DNA from: Pomacea canaliculata
Lineage: Eukaryota > Mollusca > Gastropoda > Architaenioglossa > Ampullariidae
Reading direction: 5' to 3'
Assembly: GCF_003073045.1 (NCBI RefSeq)
Contig: NC_037597.1
Span: 203,501 to 267,500 of the forward strand
Length of the DNA: 64,000 nucleotides
In this document: positions 1 through 13,400 of the stretch, in pieces
Layout of the letters: each line of letters starts with the position of its first letter
How positions within the stretch are numbered: position 1 is the first letter of the stretch
Notes under the pieces: model-generated
Seen by the model: the letters and a program-made list of their open reading frames with translations, nothing else
The model's database searches: none
What the model was told of the DNA's origin: nothing
Position numbers and translations under genes: made by a program

Positions 1-394
1 TGTAGCCAGCTACAGTAGCTCCCCATCCCTGGTTTTCTCTTACAGTCACACACTCACATATAGTGTCTCCTTTCTCACACGCTTTTATATATATAATCTA
101 TATTGCAGTGTTGATTTTTTGTGAGTTTTTTCCCATGATACTTTGTCATTTTGATATTCCGAGCATCAAGCATACGTTTTGATTGTGCGTCTCACCCGCG
201 CGGGACGATTATAGTGGCCGTGCACGCGTGTTGTGTCTACTGTCTAGCGTGACTTATGGTTGTGACGTTCTTACTTTTTATCTCTTTGAAAAAAATTGGC
301 AGAAGTATTCATGTTTAGACCACAAGCTGATTTCATTGGATATTTTGAATTTTGCGAAAACAAACTTCTGTGATTGTCAGTGGTTGATATAGAG
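1..394. other. Unassigned sequence upstream of APLF
   Basis: AT-rich sequence with no ORF that resembles a known protein and no repeat that recurs elsewhere in the window. Confidence 0.4.
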
Positions 395-804
395 CAGTGA
401 TGCCCAACCTTTTTTGGCCTGCGGGCCATATCCATTTCGGACAGCCTCGTCGCGAGCCACTTCACCGCAAAAATACAAAAAAGAAAAAAAAAATAGAGCA
501 GATACCATTTTTTATTAGAAACAAGTTGTACTTACCATTAATTATGTAGTAATTAGTGGGATGTTTGAAGTAGTTTTCACGAAACCAACTTCTGAATGTC
601 CGGCCTCATCGTAGAGACACCAAGTCGGAGCACTGAATCGAAATGTTCGTCCATCGAAAAAAAGATTGAGAGACGCCCCTACGTGGGGATAAATACGTCT
701 TCTTCCCTTTTTTCGGTTTTTTTTTTATAAAATTATTATTACTAACATGCCGATTTCCTGCACTGTGGGCAGAAGTTTCGCGGGCCGAAGGTTGGGCATC
801 CCTG
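395..804 (-). mobile_element. hAT non-autonomous element, family A, copy 1
   Basis: Terminal inverted repeats CAGTGATGCCCAACC and GGTTGGGCATCCCTG. It is in inverse orientation to the copy at 53985-54422 and shares its interior. On the - strand the interior retains the C-terminal part of a hAT transposase (EHFDSVLRLG-type). The target duplication is degraded (TATAGAG near both ends). Confidence 0.78.
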
Positions 805-1398
805 AATTATAGAGCATCGACCATAAGTTACGTCCCGTAGTCTCTATCGCTCTCTAATTGAGGAGTATAAAATAGTATACACTATCTTTCCTTTTGTTGA
901 CTTCGGTGTAAGTATTCGTATTTTTGTGCAATCTGGCATTAATATTTGCAAGATATCACATCTTACGTATTTATTTAGCTCTAGTCTTATCGGAGGACTC
1001 CGTGCAAATTAAATTCAGGTCTGGAAATATTTTTAAAGCAAACTTTTTAAATCGATAGTTGGGAGACGAGCATGAGAAGACCGTTATAAAAGCAGACGCT
1101 TGAGCGACAGCTCCGGCCACTGTGTCATCGATGTAACATTGTTTTGCGTCTTAGTCTTCGGATGAAAAATAACTGTTTCTGGAACTGATATAAATTTGCA
1201 TCAATATGCCGCCGTATTTCACTGCAAATTACTGTTAATATTGTTAAAAGACTCCTATTATGGGTTATAGTTACTTTGTAAATCTATGCATATTTTGCAA
1301 CTTATATTATTTAAACTACTAACGTCATTATCACAGTAATCCCACATTTTATTTCTCTGCTGTTTTTTGCACTTCTAAATTGCAGCGCATTGATCAGG
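805..1398. other. Probable APLF 5' flank
   Basis: Non-coding stretch before the first coding exon. A GAGTATAAAATAG motif lies near 862-874. It may hold the promoter and a non-coding first exon, but neither can be proved from sequence. Confidence 0.35.
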
Positions 1399-1491
1399 AT
1401 GTCTGGTATCAAGCTTGTACCAGAAGGAGGAGGGGAGGCGATTCCTGTGCCAGATGATTCCACAGTTATTGGTCGTGGTGCATTTCTCAAG
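1399..1491 (+). CDS. APLF: APLF exon 1 (FHA start)
   Basis: 31 codons beginning MSGIKLVPEGGG and ending at AAG before a GTGGGT donor, phase 0. TVIGRG is the first FHA strand motif. An acceptor-like AG just before 1386 suggests the exon starts at 1386 with 13 nt of 5' UTR and that a non-coding first exon lies upstream; that exon was not identified. Confidence 0.88.
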
Positions 1492-4400
1492 GTGGGTGGC
1501 GTATGACGACTAAAATAAAAACTTAATTTGAACTCATTTAAAGCATTATAAGGTGACACAGTGAACGTGATTACTATGTTTACCTTAAATAAAATAAATA
1601 ATGGATTATAAAATTATAAGATAAGTACACATGCATATGTACAGATTGAGTTGCTCATTGCTTCCAGGTGACAGACAAACGGGTATCACGGAGCCATGCA
1701 AAGCTGCAAATTATTGACGGAAAACTGTACTTGACCCCTGTAAGTAACTGCAACATACAAATACTGGACTGGAGGTTTTAGCGTATCTCTGTAATTGCAG
1801 AGTAGAAGTCTTTGCTGAGAGGCTGCAGATCATCTCTATAAATCACTGCAAAATAGAAGTATTTGAAGAGAAGGCGCAAAAAATTGCTGTTATAGTAAGC
1901 CTGTAATTACAAAATGGAAATAGGTTACCTCTTTCCCCTCAAATGTGTGTTACCTCTTTTTCCACAAACTTTAGCATGAATCATAAGAATAAGTATGGGA
2001 ATTGTCTCAACTAAAAATTATTTTTAGTTGGACTTTTAAAATACAATTTTTAAATTTTCTGAAATAACAAATTGTCCCAGACCACACCAACCCATGTTTT
2101 CTTCGCCGTGGTGGAAAAGGGCGCAAGAAGTTTTACAGCGTGACATACGACAGTGTTTAGAAAATGGCGATGTGTTTGGGCTGCTCCCAGACCAACTCTT
2201 TTACACAGTCACCTACTCTGATGCACCTGTCAATGGCGTTGAAAGGTTTGTAAAATATTTTGTTCGTAACTCTTAATATTTCTTAGGCAATCATAGTGAT
2301 AAATCAGTCTTACCAGATAGCTGGAAAGGGGCAACAGTGGTCCCCATTCCTAAACCATGATGATGATGATGATGATGTAGTTTTGTAACGCGCTAGTATC
2401 CGTATCACAGAGATACGCTCAATGCGCGGGGAACCCAGCAGCCACCAAACTGCAGGGCAAATGAACAACTTCAAATAATGTTAAACAAGTGAGTCTTAAG
2501 ATTTTTCCGAAAAGATGCAATACGATCAGACTCCTTAGTCGAGAGGGAAAGCGAGTTCCACAGAAGCGGGGCTACATTAGAGAAGGATCTGAAACCCACA
2601 GTCTTCTTGTTGGTATTCCCTGACTGAACACTCATGAAAAACCATGAAAAACTGAACCTACAAGCTATAGACTAGTAGCCTTTACCTCTATCTAGGTAAA
2701 GTATTTGAAACAATTATTAAAAACTGACTCAACTATTTCTGTGAAGTGAACAATATCCCCCAAAATAGAGTGGCTTTACAAAAAAAGCATAATAAAATAG
2801 ACCACATTACAGTCCTACAGCAAGAAGGAGTAGGAAACACTGAAAAATATGAAGCTATATGGTTTATTCTTGGTTATATAGAAGTTCTCAATGTTCTCTG
2901 CTCTGATGGCCTAATCCAAAAACTACACAGAGCGGGTGCTTTTAATGAGATACTTAACATAATAAAGTCGGGTTTAATAAGGTAGTTAATGTAAAAATGC
3001 CCTAGCTGACAAGCAGGAAGACACATGTGAGGGTAGAGGAACAAACATCCAAAGAAGTTAAATAATAGAACTTCCCAAGTAAGAGTTTTGAGCCTTTGAT
3101 TGGTTAATATCATGATTACTGATCTTTCCCACAGTATCAAACATGTACAAATTAAGTTGCAGATAATTCTTTTTTCCTTGTTAGGTAAAGTAGAAATGTG
3201 TAAAACCAGCAACCTTAAGAAAACAACAACAACAACACACAACACAAAAATTACACTTTGCTAACAGTGGCCTCCTGTTTGCCCATACCAATTACATTTG
3301 TGAATTGCTCTTTCACACATAATTTAGCTGTGATTATCATCATTATTTTTAAATGTAGCATTCAGAAAGTGCAAGCCACAGAGTGTATGTAACAAACTAA
3401 CTCCACATTAGTATAAGGAGTCTGGCATTATCCAAAAGTAAAGTTCCACATTAATGTAAGGAATCCGGCATTATCAACAAGTTAAAATGCAGAATGTACT
3501 GCTTATAATTATGTCCTTACATCCTTTCGCAATTCCCTGTAAAACTTTGATGGTGAATGGGTGATTTGTAAATTTATGGGTGTTTTCTTTAATAGAAAAG
3601 AAAATAAAATAGTTGTGCCTTTTCCTTATCTTGTCCACCATTTATTCGTGATGTGTGATGGAAAACGTTTCCTTGCAAGGTATTTGGTATTTCAGTTTCG
3701 TTTTAAAAATGATTTGGTTACTAGAGTAACTGACATGCTTCTTTCAGTAATGTTAGGAATTATGCTTGTTTATGTTAAAAATGGCGAGGAAGCTGTGTTT
3801 ATGTCAGAAGTGCAGAGGGATTTTGTTTATGTCAGAAACGCATAGGGATTTTGTTTATGTCAGAAGTGCAGAGGGATTTTGTTTATGTCAGAAATGGGGA
3901 GGGGGGATGTTTATGTTAGAAACGGAGAAGGTTGTTTTCTCAGAAATGCTGATGCATCCCACTCCATCCCATCACTCCTCAGTAGTGAGGATACTTTGTT
4001 TTACACCAGGAATAGTGGGGATCTGTGTTTTTCAGAAGTTGCTTCTTTTTTTTTTAATTCTGCAACAGTGCAAGAACTTGATGTCTGTTTCAGAAATGGA
4101 GATGCAAAAGACAACATCAAGAGCCAGCCCTTGAGTCCAAGTTCAGTTAAGAATGGAGAAAATGATAAACAAAATGAATCTGTCAAACATGGTGTGTAAT
4201 ACATTTCTTGTTGATATTTCTTGCAGGTCTATATGGGAAATTCTTCTCAGTAGTAAATCAGGCTTTTTAGACATTGTAGCAAAATGCATGTCACATTGTA
4301 GTTACACATGAGAGAGAGAGAGTGATGTCCTTTCACCTGACTGGCTATAGTGTGACTGCTCTGTCATTTTTTTTGTCTTTGCTGGTTGATCTACATCCAG

Positions 4401-7400
4401 TTTTGAGTCAGATATTGATCTGTGCATCTGTTGCACCATTTGCTATGTTCCTGGATGGATTTTTGTGTCTGCACCACTTTCCTTTTTTAATGGACCGTTT
4501 TATTTCTATTGCCACCTCTGCACTATCTTGCTGTTATTTAGATTTTTGGTCTATGCTTCAGCAGTATTGTTTACAGGACTGGTTGCTTTGTGATAATATT
4601 GCATTAGTTGCGGGCTCTGTATAACATACAAATCTTCCCCTCACCCCTACTTCAGCAGTCAAATTGACTCTGATATCCTCTGTCCACCCCCACACCTTTT
4701 TTTTTTTTTTTTTGTTGCAATTTCTCCAGAATGTTGAGTTGTGACCGTTAGCACGATGCTCTTAAAAAAAGTTGTAATGAAACAATATTTCTGTCAGCAA
4801 AAGTTAGGCCACTGTACCAAAGATTATGAATTGAGCTTCCATATAAACATTATAATAACTTTCAGGTACTTTTCAAAACATTATTGACCTATCGGATTCC
4901 ATGCAATGTCAAGGCTGCATATTGTATCTATGCTGATGGCATACACCTTAACATGAGTAGCTACTGCATGTGACAACGAACCCTTTACTTTGAGACAGTT
5001 TCCATCATCATCATTATTATTATAATTGTCACCAGAACAACAACATATGACTACAGGTTGTTTAGTTATTGTACATCAAAACAATGGAACTCTCTCCCTT
5101 TCCATATCCACCACCTACCCGCTATTGAATCCTTTACATGTGCACTGAAAACACACCTCTTCCTTAAACATTACTCCTAACAACCTTTCCCATAATGCTA
5201 GTTCTTTGTCACACCCTTCCTTTTGCAGTATCATGTTACTCTCAGCTCTTGTTCTTGTTATTTGGTTCGTCTTTGTGTTTTCTGTATTTGATTTTATTCT
5301 TTGTTTAGTATGGTTTTATAGTTCATATGTTATTTGTTTGTTTTCCTGTCCCTCGTATCCTGTCCATGTTTTGTTCTTGTTCTTAAGAGCTAAGAGCATG
5401 CTCCTTAGGAGTGGGAGTATGTGCTTTACAAATTTTGCATTTATTATTATGTCTGTATGCTGTTTTTGTCACGCACTTTGAGACACCCTTTGATGGTATG
5501 ATAAAGTGCTCTGTAAATCAACTTTATCATTATTTGTGCAGCTGTTGAAGTAAAAATCATATGCTTGCTAATGAAGTTCCTAATGGTATGCTAATCATCT
5601 TTTGCTCTCTTTTTGTTTTGTTTTTCTGTTGATATATGCACACACACATGTATACATATATATAAATACATCTCTTCAGTTTGTATCAAGTCTTCTTGCA
5701 AAAAAGCAGGCATCGTCTCTGTTTTTCAGAATAATTGAACCTGACTGATTTGAGCAACCAGGCTTGTTTTGTCAGCAGTTTTATTATATAGTGCACTTTT
5801 TTTTTCAGATGGCATTAAGGAGGAGGAAGAAGAATCAGAATATAAAGAGGAAAGCAAGGAACAGGTACTATGTCAGAGACAGTCTGTGATGTGTACTCAT
5901 CTCATTTTATGTGTGAGAGCTTTTGTCTAGAAGCCCCTGTGGACCTGGCTTGTTATGACAGACGTGAAAATCAGCCTCAGTTTTATCTTTCCTATCTTCT
6001 GTCTACAATGGTCTTTCTCCTATCTTCTTTTTACATCATGCCTTTCTTTTGATGTATTTCTTTTCTCTTTGGCCTTCTTTAGGCCCCCATCCTTCTTTAG
6101 GCGACCAGTGTCGCGAGGATGGGAGATTGAGGTTCCTGATGGATTGCGGGTCCATCACCAACACATCTCTTTGGCCTGGACTTCTCCTAGACAGGAGGTT
6201 GGTGTGGCCAATCCATTGGCTGGTCATGCATTGCCCTAGATTTGCTAGAAGACTGGGGCTGGGCTCAATCTGGTTTTACTTTCTGAAGGCCAGAATATAT
6301 TTCTTCTATATCCCTGATGCGACCCTTTGAAAATGGCCTAAGTGATGCTGCTTCGTTGCAACCCCTTTTTGGATTCCGTGGTGAGTTGGAAGCAGAAGGA
6401 AGGAAACAAACTTTCATTATGGCAAAAAAAAAAATCACAACTTGGGAAGCACATGCCTAGCATCAATTTTTTTTGTTTTTGATTTGGAAAAGGTGTATGA
6501 CGCTACCTGGGAGCAATGTGACAATGTGAAAGCAAGGTATTTTGTTGGACCTTCATGCTCTTGGCTTCTGGGGTCATATGCCACACTTCAGCAAGAATTT
6601 TCTATCTGATCACCTCTTTCAAGTTTGCATAGGGTCTGTCCTGTCTACCAGCTCCTCCTTGGACCCTTCCTGTTCCAGAGATTCGTCTATGGCTTTTAAA
6701 ATAGGGGACACTAGTGACCCCATCTATCTTTCATAAACTACTTTCTGACTATCCTGGATTTTGTTCCATCTTTACAGATGGCTCCAAAGTCCCAAGTGGT
6801 GGCCCGGTTGCTGCAGCAGCAGTTCCATTGTGCCAACTGCAACTTGCTGCTTCAGTCAGTTTTCACTGGGGAGCTTCACGCCCTCTTGCTTGTCTTGCAG
6901 CATGTTCACTGCATTTCGGAGCACAATTTTTTGATTATTTCAGACTCTCTTTCTGCCCTCCAAGCTCTCCTTTCCAATGATTTTGACCACCCTATGGTGG
7001 TTCAGTTTCATAAAATTCATGCAGCTCTCATTCAGCAAAACAAGGACATTGTTTTTATTTGGGCTCCTGGCCATGCTGGTATCTCAATGTTTAAGTAGAC
7101 CAAGCTGTCAAGACTGCATGTCAGTCCCCTGGCAAATTACAGTCACTTGTTTCATCAGACTGTAAGCCTTTCTTCTTGGCCTATGTTCAGTCCTTATGGC
7201 AACACCACTGGGACACTCTGGGCCAAAATAAATTATAAGCCACTCTTCCTTGTCTTTACAACCGCCTACCTTCGTTCCATCCTGTGAGGTGGGAGGATGT
7301 GGTCCTTGCTAGATTAAAGTTAGGACACACCTATGCCACACACGGACACCTCATGAGGTGAACCACCACCTATTTGTTCATAGTGTAGGGGAAGTTTTAG

Positions 7401-10400
7401 TGTGGTACATATTGTTTGTCCTGAGCTCAAGACTATCCGTCGGCAGTTTTTTTTACAGAAAATTCTTTGTTTTCTTTGTTCAGGTCCGTCCCATTGGCAG
7501 CAGTCTCTTACATTTTTACGGAGGATAGGACTTTATCATCAAATTTAAGAAACTTTATGTCCTGGTAATTGTTTTCTCTTGTTTTTTGGCTTGTTGGTGG
7601 CCTTTTGGGCTTCACCACTCCTTTTTACACTTGACCCACTCTTTAACATATTGCTTGTTTCTTGCGTTGACTTTTTAAAGAATGTTACGGTTATACTCGG
7701 GAGGTTTTTACCCTAAACTTGTTAAGTTAAGATTACCATTTCTTGTTATGCTAAGATTACCTTTCATTGCTGTGATATAGCCCTAGTTGCTAACATGACA
7801 TTAAACACAAACAAATCCATCCTGTGGGCAATAATTTTTTTCATTTTTTTGTAGAGTGATGACCTCTTGTCCAACTGGGTATACATGCCAACTGCAATTA
7901 TTATTATTTTAAAGAGGATTGGGCTTTACTGTCAGATTTAAGGTTTTTATGTCCTGTTAGATTTTTGTCTCAGGTTCTGCTTTGTTGGTGGCATTTTAGG
8001 CCACAACATTCCTTTTTTTCATATTACCTACTGCTTTTGTTGTTAAAGATGTTATCATATCAAATGGGATTTTTGTGTCTTAACCTTTTTTTAATGTGAC
8101 ATTTTTTTTTCTAGCCTTAAGTTGCTAGTTGCTGGCATGGCATAAAACCCAAACAATTTTGTCTAGGATGTGTGTGTACATGCCTCATTCCTGTGTATAT
8201 TAGCTCTTCTTCGCACTGAGAACAATCTTTATTTTTTGTTAATTTCAACTGATTCTTTTTTAAATACCCTGTAACAAGGTGCGGCCACAGATTGTCAGTG
8301 TTGTGCGAGCAGACGGCAAAGATATGGCCCTTCCCTTGGAGAAGAAGCGCATTCTGCCTGAGTGGATGATAAAGACAGCAAAGGCAGCACAACCACCCAC
8401 CAACAAGACCAGCAAGAACACACAGGCAACCAAACCTCAACATGCAGGTGTGTCCGCTTCATCTTATTCGTTACAACCATTCACCAACAAGTACATACAG
8501 GCAATGCAGCTTTACCTTCAGTCAGATTTACCTTTGTGCTTACAACCACCCACCAACAAGACCACAGACACAGAAACTTCAAGCTGAAAACAAACATGCA
8601 GGTGTGTCAACTTCATTTATTATAGTATATAGGAAGCAGATGACATTTTCCCAGAGCTTACCAATGAAAGGCTAGAAAAAGTATCTGAGTAAGAAAGTGA
8701 AAGAGTTTGATATATTGTATTGCTCTATGATTATGCTATCGTTCCACCTCTACTAGGTAGTGCAAGGAATTTGCATACTTTGCACACTTGTGAAGAATGA
8801 TAATGTAACATATTCATTCTATAATTCATGAGTGTCATATGGTAACAGCTGGCTTGTAATCATTGTACTTAATGTTCCCCTGTAGGATTAAAGTGACTGG
8901 CATGTTGTGTTCCCCTGTATAATTATGTTAATGTGGGTGGTAAGAGTGGCATCATAGCTGTAACCCACATTCCCAGTTCCCTAAGACCACTGTTCTCATT
9001 TAATGTGAAGACCACATAGGAACATTGTAACAATGAGTGTGAAATGAAACTGGCATTCTTCCAGGATTTCACCACTATGAAATACTCCTATAATTTGTCA
9101 TCAGTTTTTTTTTTTTTCTTTTTTGTGAAAGGACAGGTCACTTAATGACTTTTGGAGGATGCCATTTTTCTGAAAGTGTGTTTGATGGGCAGTTCAGAAT
9201 TAATCAATCCTCTCTGTGCCATCTGGCACGTAAGGGAACAACGAGGGACCTCCATCTGGTTCTGCCTGCTGCTGTTCTGGGAACTGTCTCAAGTTAAAGG
9301 CCTCTGCTTTTGAGGTTCTTTTCAGTGGCTCGCCTCCATGTCTCTTTGGGCCTCTCTCTGTTCCTCTTTCCCTGTGGTGTCCATTGCAGGGTGTTCTGGG
9401 GACTGAGTCTGGAGGCATGCGACTCATGTGATCTAGCCATCGCTGCAGTTGGATTGCTTCTTCCAAACTGTGGATCCCTCAGAGATCTTCATTCGAGATG
9501 GTGTTGGGCTGAAAGATCTTTAGCACATGCTGCAAATACTTGGCTTAGAACGCTTCTAACTTTTTCTAAATGGAGGATGAGGTCTTCATGGGTGAACATC
9601 CAGCCTTTCTTTGGCTGGGGGACTAAGCTGGCCCACCCCTTTCTCTTACGCTTTTCCTTTTTCTCCTTTACCTGGTCCTTTCATCCCTTTTCTTTTTCTA
9701 AACGAACATCTCCCTGTTAAACTACAGTTTTATCTTTCTTTCTTCTGTCTTCACTCGTCTCTCTTCTGCCTTCTTTTTCTCATTATGCCTTTTTTTGACA
9801 CAGTTTTTCTATGTGGCCTCCTTTTGCAAGTCCCAAGCTCACTGCTTTTGCTGTGGTGGTACAGGCCATATTGCAGCTGATTATTCTCAAAGCACCAAAT
9901 ATGCTGTGACGGGTCTCACGTTGCTTCTTCTAGAGACTTCCCAAAGTGGAAGGAAGTTGCAGCCTCTGTATCCAGATGGACATGACATTGGTTTCTTCTG
10001 CAGGGCCCTGTCCCAGTCTGTCAGGCTTTGCCTCCTTCTACAGACTGTGGTGGCACCCACACATAAAGATCCCAGACCACACAATCATTTCAAGCCACAG
10101 AAACATCACAGTCCAAGCATCTCTCTTCACTAGTGAGAAACACTGCACGCAAGCAAGCATGCAACACAAAATCACCAAAGAACAAGAATACCACACCTCA
10201 GGAAGACAAGAAGACAAAAACAAAATGGCCAGAAAAACTCACCACTCAGCATAAACCATCTGGGGCTGCCACAGTTGTGACATCGGTCCCAGTTTCTTGC
10301 CTCTCTTAGCGAGCAGGGGATAGATGTGGATGACGTTTAGCATCGCCTTCCCCATCCTGCTGTCCCCTGGAGGCTCTTCTCCTACCACCTCTTTTTCCTT

Positions 10401-13400
10401 CAAGGCTTTCGTGTTTTATGTCAGGACTCGCACACTGATGTCCCTTCAGGTGGAACTGGTCTTCTCATTCGCTCCAACCTTTTGTTTAGCCAGATACCAC
10501 TTTCCACTCCTCTTCTAGAGACTATCACTACAGTCAAATCTCCCTACTATGCCACCTACCGGGACCGAGCAAAAGTGGCATAGTAGCGAGAGTGGCATAG
10601 TAGAGAGGGTTCGTAAAAACGGCTTTATTGTTCAAGTTACCCGTCAGTCCAAAGCAGGGTGGGCAATTAATTTTCCCAAGGGGCCGCATGAGAAATTGGG
10701 ATGGTTTTAGAGGGCGGACTAATATAGTTTAACTCAGTTTTACCTAATACTGTATGTATAGTATATATACTGGCGGGGCCGGTCAGAGACAGGAGTCCTT
10801 TGCCCAGGTCTGGTCCAAAGCTCTCAAGAATCGTCAGCTTCGCTAGCTGTCTCCTCTCATTCTCCCCTCACCTCTTCATCTCCACCCCTTCCAACCACAT
10901 CCGCGCACCTGCATCCTGTCGCTAGTCGACCCCCTCACACCTTCCCTCTGTCACGTGGCTGTCACCCGGCCAGCGACCACCACCCCCCCACATTGCCAGC
11001 CTCCACCCTCCCTGTGTGCGTGCTATGTTCCATCCCACCTAACTGCGATGTCCCACACTACGTACAGTATAATAATCGAGCACTGCACGGAATTTCACAA
11101 CTTGTGTCTTTTAACAGTCACAAAAAAAGTGGCATAGTAGGTAGAGTCTGGGGTGGCATAGTAAATTTTTTTTTACATTGAATTTATAGTCGGGACCGAG
11201 CAAAAGTGGCATAATACCAAGAGTGGCATAGTAGAGGGGTGGCATAGTAGGGAGATTTGACTGTATTTGCTATCTGTATCTTCCTCCTTCGTTCGGATAT
11301 CCCGACATGATCTTGAAGGTCTTTTCACCCAACTTCCTGCTCCTGTCCTTTTGGGGGACTTTAATGGGCACCACCCCTTGTGGGGCGGGGCCTTGGCTGA
11401 CCCTAAGGGAGAGTTGCTGGGATCTTGCTAGCCTTGCAGCACATTCACCAGTCTTCAGAGCACAATTTTTTGTTATTATTTCAGACTCCCTTTCTGCCCT
11501 CCAGTGATTTTGACCACTCTCTTGTGGTCCAGCTTCATACAATTCATGCGGCACTCATTTATTACAACAAGACATTGTTTTCATCTGGTCTTCAGGCTAT
11601 GCTGGTATCCCAGCCAATGTTTGAGCGGACCAGGCTTCCAAGGCTGCATGTCAATCTCCTAGCAAACTACACTCGCTGGTGTCATCAGACTGTAAATGTA
11701 TGTTCAGTCTCAGTGGCAATACCAGTGGGCCAAAATGTTACATGCCATCCTTCCCTGTCTTTCCAACCACCTGCTTTCATGCTGCCCTGTGTGGCGGGAG
11801 GAGGTACTCCTTACCAGACTAAGGATAGGACACACCTTTGCCACGCAATCGCACCTCTTGCAAGAACCATCAACAGTTTGTCCGTGGTGTCCAGGAATTT
11901 TTAGTGTGGTACATGTTTTAATTACTTGTCATGGACTTCAGAGTGTCTGCCAGCAGTTTTTTACAACAGACTTTTTGTTTAAGTCCATCTTATCGGCAAC
12001 TATTTTTACATTTTTAAGAAGGATAGGGCTCTATCATAAGATTTAAGCTTTTTATATCTTGATGGTTTTGGGTTAGCCTTGTTGATAGCCTTTGTGCCAC
12101 AACACTCTTTTCTACACTTTACTCACTCATGTACATAATTCTTGCTTCTTATATTTACTTTTATTGATTAAGATTTTGTGATTATATCACTTGGGGGATT
12201 TGCCCCTAAACATTTTAAGATAAGATTACTTTATGTCGCCAGGATATTTCTTTAGTTGCTGGCATGGTATAAAGCACAAGCAACCAACCTTCTATAGTAT
12301 AAAGGGTTTTACAGGATAGGGTTGCTAACCCTACTCCGGCCTTGGGACTGACAATGGTGGAGTCAGGTATAAGAATGCATAACTGTGTTACTTGACAAAG
12401 ATTTAAAGAAAAGGTATTGTTGGGCTTTGAATTATTATCACAAATGGTGCTTATACCTATAAATGCCCTTCCACTTGCCTAATTCCAAACAGCATAAATG
12501 GCTGTGAAGTTGATTTGTCTGCATGAATGACTGTGTCCTGTATTTGCAGCTACAGCAAACCGCAGGCCGGCTATGACAGAATCAAGAAGACAGCAACAAG
12601 TGACTGAAGAAGAGGAAGATGAATTTGAAGAAGAAAGATCCATCAAAGCTAACAAGAGAAGAAAGCCTAACTCAGATGAAGATTATGAAGATGAATCTGA
12701 AGATGAATCTCCAAGAAGGTCCCGTAAAAGAAGTCGGAAATATGTTTCAGACGATGATGATGATGATGATTATGAAGAGGAGACACCTAAACGAAAGCGA
12801 GGAAAGAAGCGAAGGAAAGGTTCTTCAGATGATGATGACGACTATGAATTGTCCAGAAGAGGCAAGCGAGCAGGAACACGAGCACAAAAACATGAAGATG
12901 ATGATGATGAACCGCGAGGAAAGCGGCCTCAGCGAGCAGCAAAACAGAAGCGGGGAAGTTATGGTGAGTTGTTCTCATGGCCATGTCTCAGATTTAAGTG
13001 TCTCTGGCAATCACAATGCAAATAGAGGTCCAAAAGTTCAAAGAATTTTGTGGGAAAAATGGATTTGTTTTTTTTTTCTGGTGATACATCTTAACATAAT
13101 TGGCGCTGATATGATGCATTTTTTATGTGAAGAACCCACCTTACAAAACAATGCTTTAATCCTCTTTGATCAAGTTTCTCTGGTTTATGGCTTAGATCAG
13201 GGGTAGGCAATTAATTTTCCTGAGGGGCCGCATGACAAATTGGGATGGTTTTAGATTGCCGGACTAATATAGTTAACTCAGTTTTACCCAGTACAGTGGT
13301 ACCTCGACATACGAGTTTAATTCGTTCCGTAACCTCACTCGTATGTCAAATTGCTTGTATCTCAAAGCAATTTTCCCCATTGAAATTCATTGAAATGCCA

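Larger units (their letters stand above)
9180..12290 (+). mobile_element. I-superfamily-like LINE with RNase H, copy 2 (RT deleted, two later insertions)
   Basis: Order: ORF1 zinc knuckle CFCCGGTGHIAADY at about 9846-9888; endonuclease remnant with frameshifts (LLGDFNGHH-type) at about 11300-11420; then directly the RNase H segment (11430 on); then the 3' end (RRIGLYHKI) and tail GTTGCTGGCATGGTATAAAG at 12258-12277. The whole reverse transcriptase is missing. A pogo element is inserted at 10531-11263. Confidence 0.8.

Noticed and set aside
862..874. GAGTATAAAATAG as an APLF TATA box
   Set aside because: AT-rich surroundings make such matches common, it lies over 500 bp from the first coding exon, and no start site can be placed.
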